Of a stretch of 64,000 nt of DNA, positions 62,885 through 64,000 are shown piece by piece. The DNA comes from Rhodobacter sp. GTDB taxonomy: Bacteria > Pseudomonadota > Alphaproteobacteria > Rhodobacterales > Rhodobacteraceae. The stretch covers positions 1 through 64,000 of the forward strand of contig JADCEL010000009.1 of the NCBI GenBank assembly GCA_020250125.1. The letters run 5' to 3'. The position numbers and the translations under genes are program-made. The stretch's first letter is position 1; each line of letters starts with the position of its first letter. A model generated the notes under the pieces. It was not told the DNA's origin. It was given only the letters and a program-made list of their open reading frames with translations, and did no database searches.

Positions 62885-64000
62885 TCGTATTGCTCCCGGT
62901 ATTTGCGGACGATGGCAAGCGCGATGACGTTCAGGCCAAGGGTGATGATGAACAGGGTCAGACCAAGCGCAAAGGCGACAAGCGTTTCAGGCGACCCGAA
63001 TTCGGTATCGCCGGTCAGCTGGCTGACGATCTTGACCGTGACGGTTGTCATGGCTTCGAAGGGGTTCATGCTCAGACGCGCTGCGGCACCCGCCCCCATC
63101 ACCACGATCATGGTTTCACCGATGGCCCGGCTGGCGGCCAGCAGGATCGCCCCGACCACGCCCGGCAGGGCGGCGGGCAACACGACTTTGCGGATCGTCT
63201 CCGATGGTGTGGCCCCAAGGCCAAGCGATCCGTCGCGCATGCTTTGCGGCACCGCATTGATGATGTCGTCCGACAGCGAAGACACGAAGGGAATGACCAT
63301 GATCCCCATCACGATGCCTGCCGTCATCACCGAGGAAGAGCTGTTGCCCAGCCCCATCGGCTGGGCGAACCAGTCGCGCAGCAGCGGCCCCACCGTGATC
63401 AGCGCGAACAGGCCGTAGACGATGGTCGGAATGCCGGCCAGAATCTCGATCAGCGGTTTCACAAAGGTGCGGAACCGGCGCGAGGCGTATTCCGACAGGT
63501 AGATCGCAGACAGAAGCCCGATCGGCACGGCGACCAGCAGCGCAATGACCGACACATACAGGGTGCCCCACAGCAGCGGCAGAATGCCAAGGCTGGACCC
63601 GCCCCCGAACTTCGGGCTCCATGTGGTGCTGAAGAAGAAATCCCTTGCCGGGTAAAGTTCGAAGAAGTGCCAGGTTTCAAAGACCAGCGAAAAGACGATG
63701 CCGAAGGTGGTCAGAACCGCAACAAGGGAAGCCCCGATCAGCATCGCGATCACGAAACTTTCCGAGACATTGCGCGCCCGGAAGGCCACGGTAATGCGCG
63801 ACCAGGCAAAGGCAAAGCCGGCGGCGGCGACCGCCAGCACGGCAACAGCCATGCCGATGCCCAGGCTGCTTTTGAGCGCCCGGTATTCGCGGGCGGCGTC
63901 AAAGGTGTACTGCGACACATCCGCACCAAGGGCAACGCCGACACCGGCCAGCTTGCCGCGCAGATCCGTGGCATCGGCCTGCAACGTGTCAAGGTCGGCC
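62881..64000 (-). CDS. pstC: phosphate ABC transporter permease PstC (5' end beyond the window)
   Basis: LSAIYLSEYASRRFRTFVKPLIEILAGIPTIVYGLFALI; the reading frame stays open to the window end. Confidence 0.95.
   Translation of the reverse strand, partial: ADLDTLQADATDLRGKLAGVGVALGADVSQYTFDAAREYRALKSSLGIGMAVAVLAVAAAGFAFAWSRITVAFRARNVSESFVIAMLIGASLVAVLTTFGIVFSLVFETWHFFELYPARDFFFSTTWSPKFGGGSSLGILPLLWGTLYVSVIALLVAVPIGLLSAIYLSEYASRRFRTFVKPLIEILAGIPTIVYGLFALITVGPLLRDWFAQPMGLGNSSSSVMTAGIVMGIMVIPFVSSLSDDIINAVPQSMRDGSLGLGATPSETIRKVVLPAALPGVVGAILLAASRAIGETMIVVMGAGAAARLSMNPFEAMTTVTVKIVSQLTGDTEFGSPETLVAFALGLTLFIITLGLNVIALAIVRKYREQYE

Noticed and set aside
60809-63418. 869-aa plus-strand ORF
   Set aside because: Antisense to pstB/pstA/pstC.
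1-64000. CRISPR arrays, rRNA operon or prophage
   Set aside because: No regularly spaced repeats, rRNA sequence or phage structural genes were seen.

Overview
This window is a high-GC alphaproteobacterial chromosome segment. Gene content and order point to Rhodobacteraceae/Rhodobacterales (regB-senC-regA-hvrA-ahcY, rho-mnmE-mnmG-rsmG-parA-parB, maf-aroE-coaE-dnaQ, pstCAB-phoU-phoB). Most of it is conserved housekeeping sequence. A probable replication origin lies between hemJ and maf at about 18.25-18.65 kb, with clustered DnaA-box-like sites and transcription diverging on both sides. Three parS-like palindromes lie within about 9 kb of it. Accessory or unusual sequence: (i) the left edge, with the 5' end of an IS630-type transposase gene and an orphan ORF; (ii) a DUF2335-like membrane protein plus an ORFan inserted between hslV and hslU; (iii) a three-gene operon (TIGR04255-family protein plus two uncharacterised proteins) next to tRNA-Thr(CGT); (iv) a probable gpsA deletion remnant between tsaD and the YciI gene; (v) a 76-bp diverged tandem duplication across the YciI/EVE gene junction; (vi) a short leftover ORF where mltA often sits, between tim44 and smr; (vii) a possible small RNA with its own terminator after the DUF2853 gene. 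Many long ORFs in the supplied track are antisense artefacts of high GC and were rejected. All family calls come from reading the translations by eye; no database search was run.
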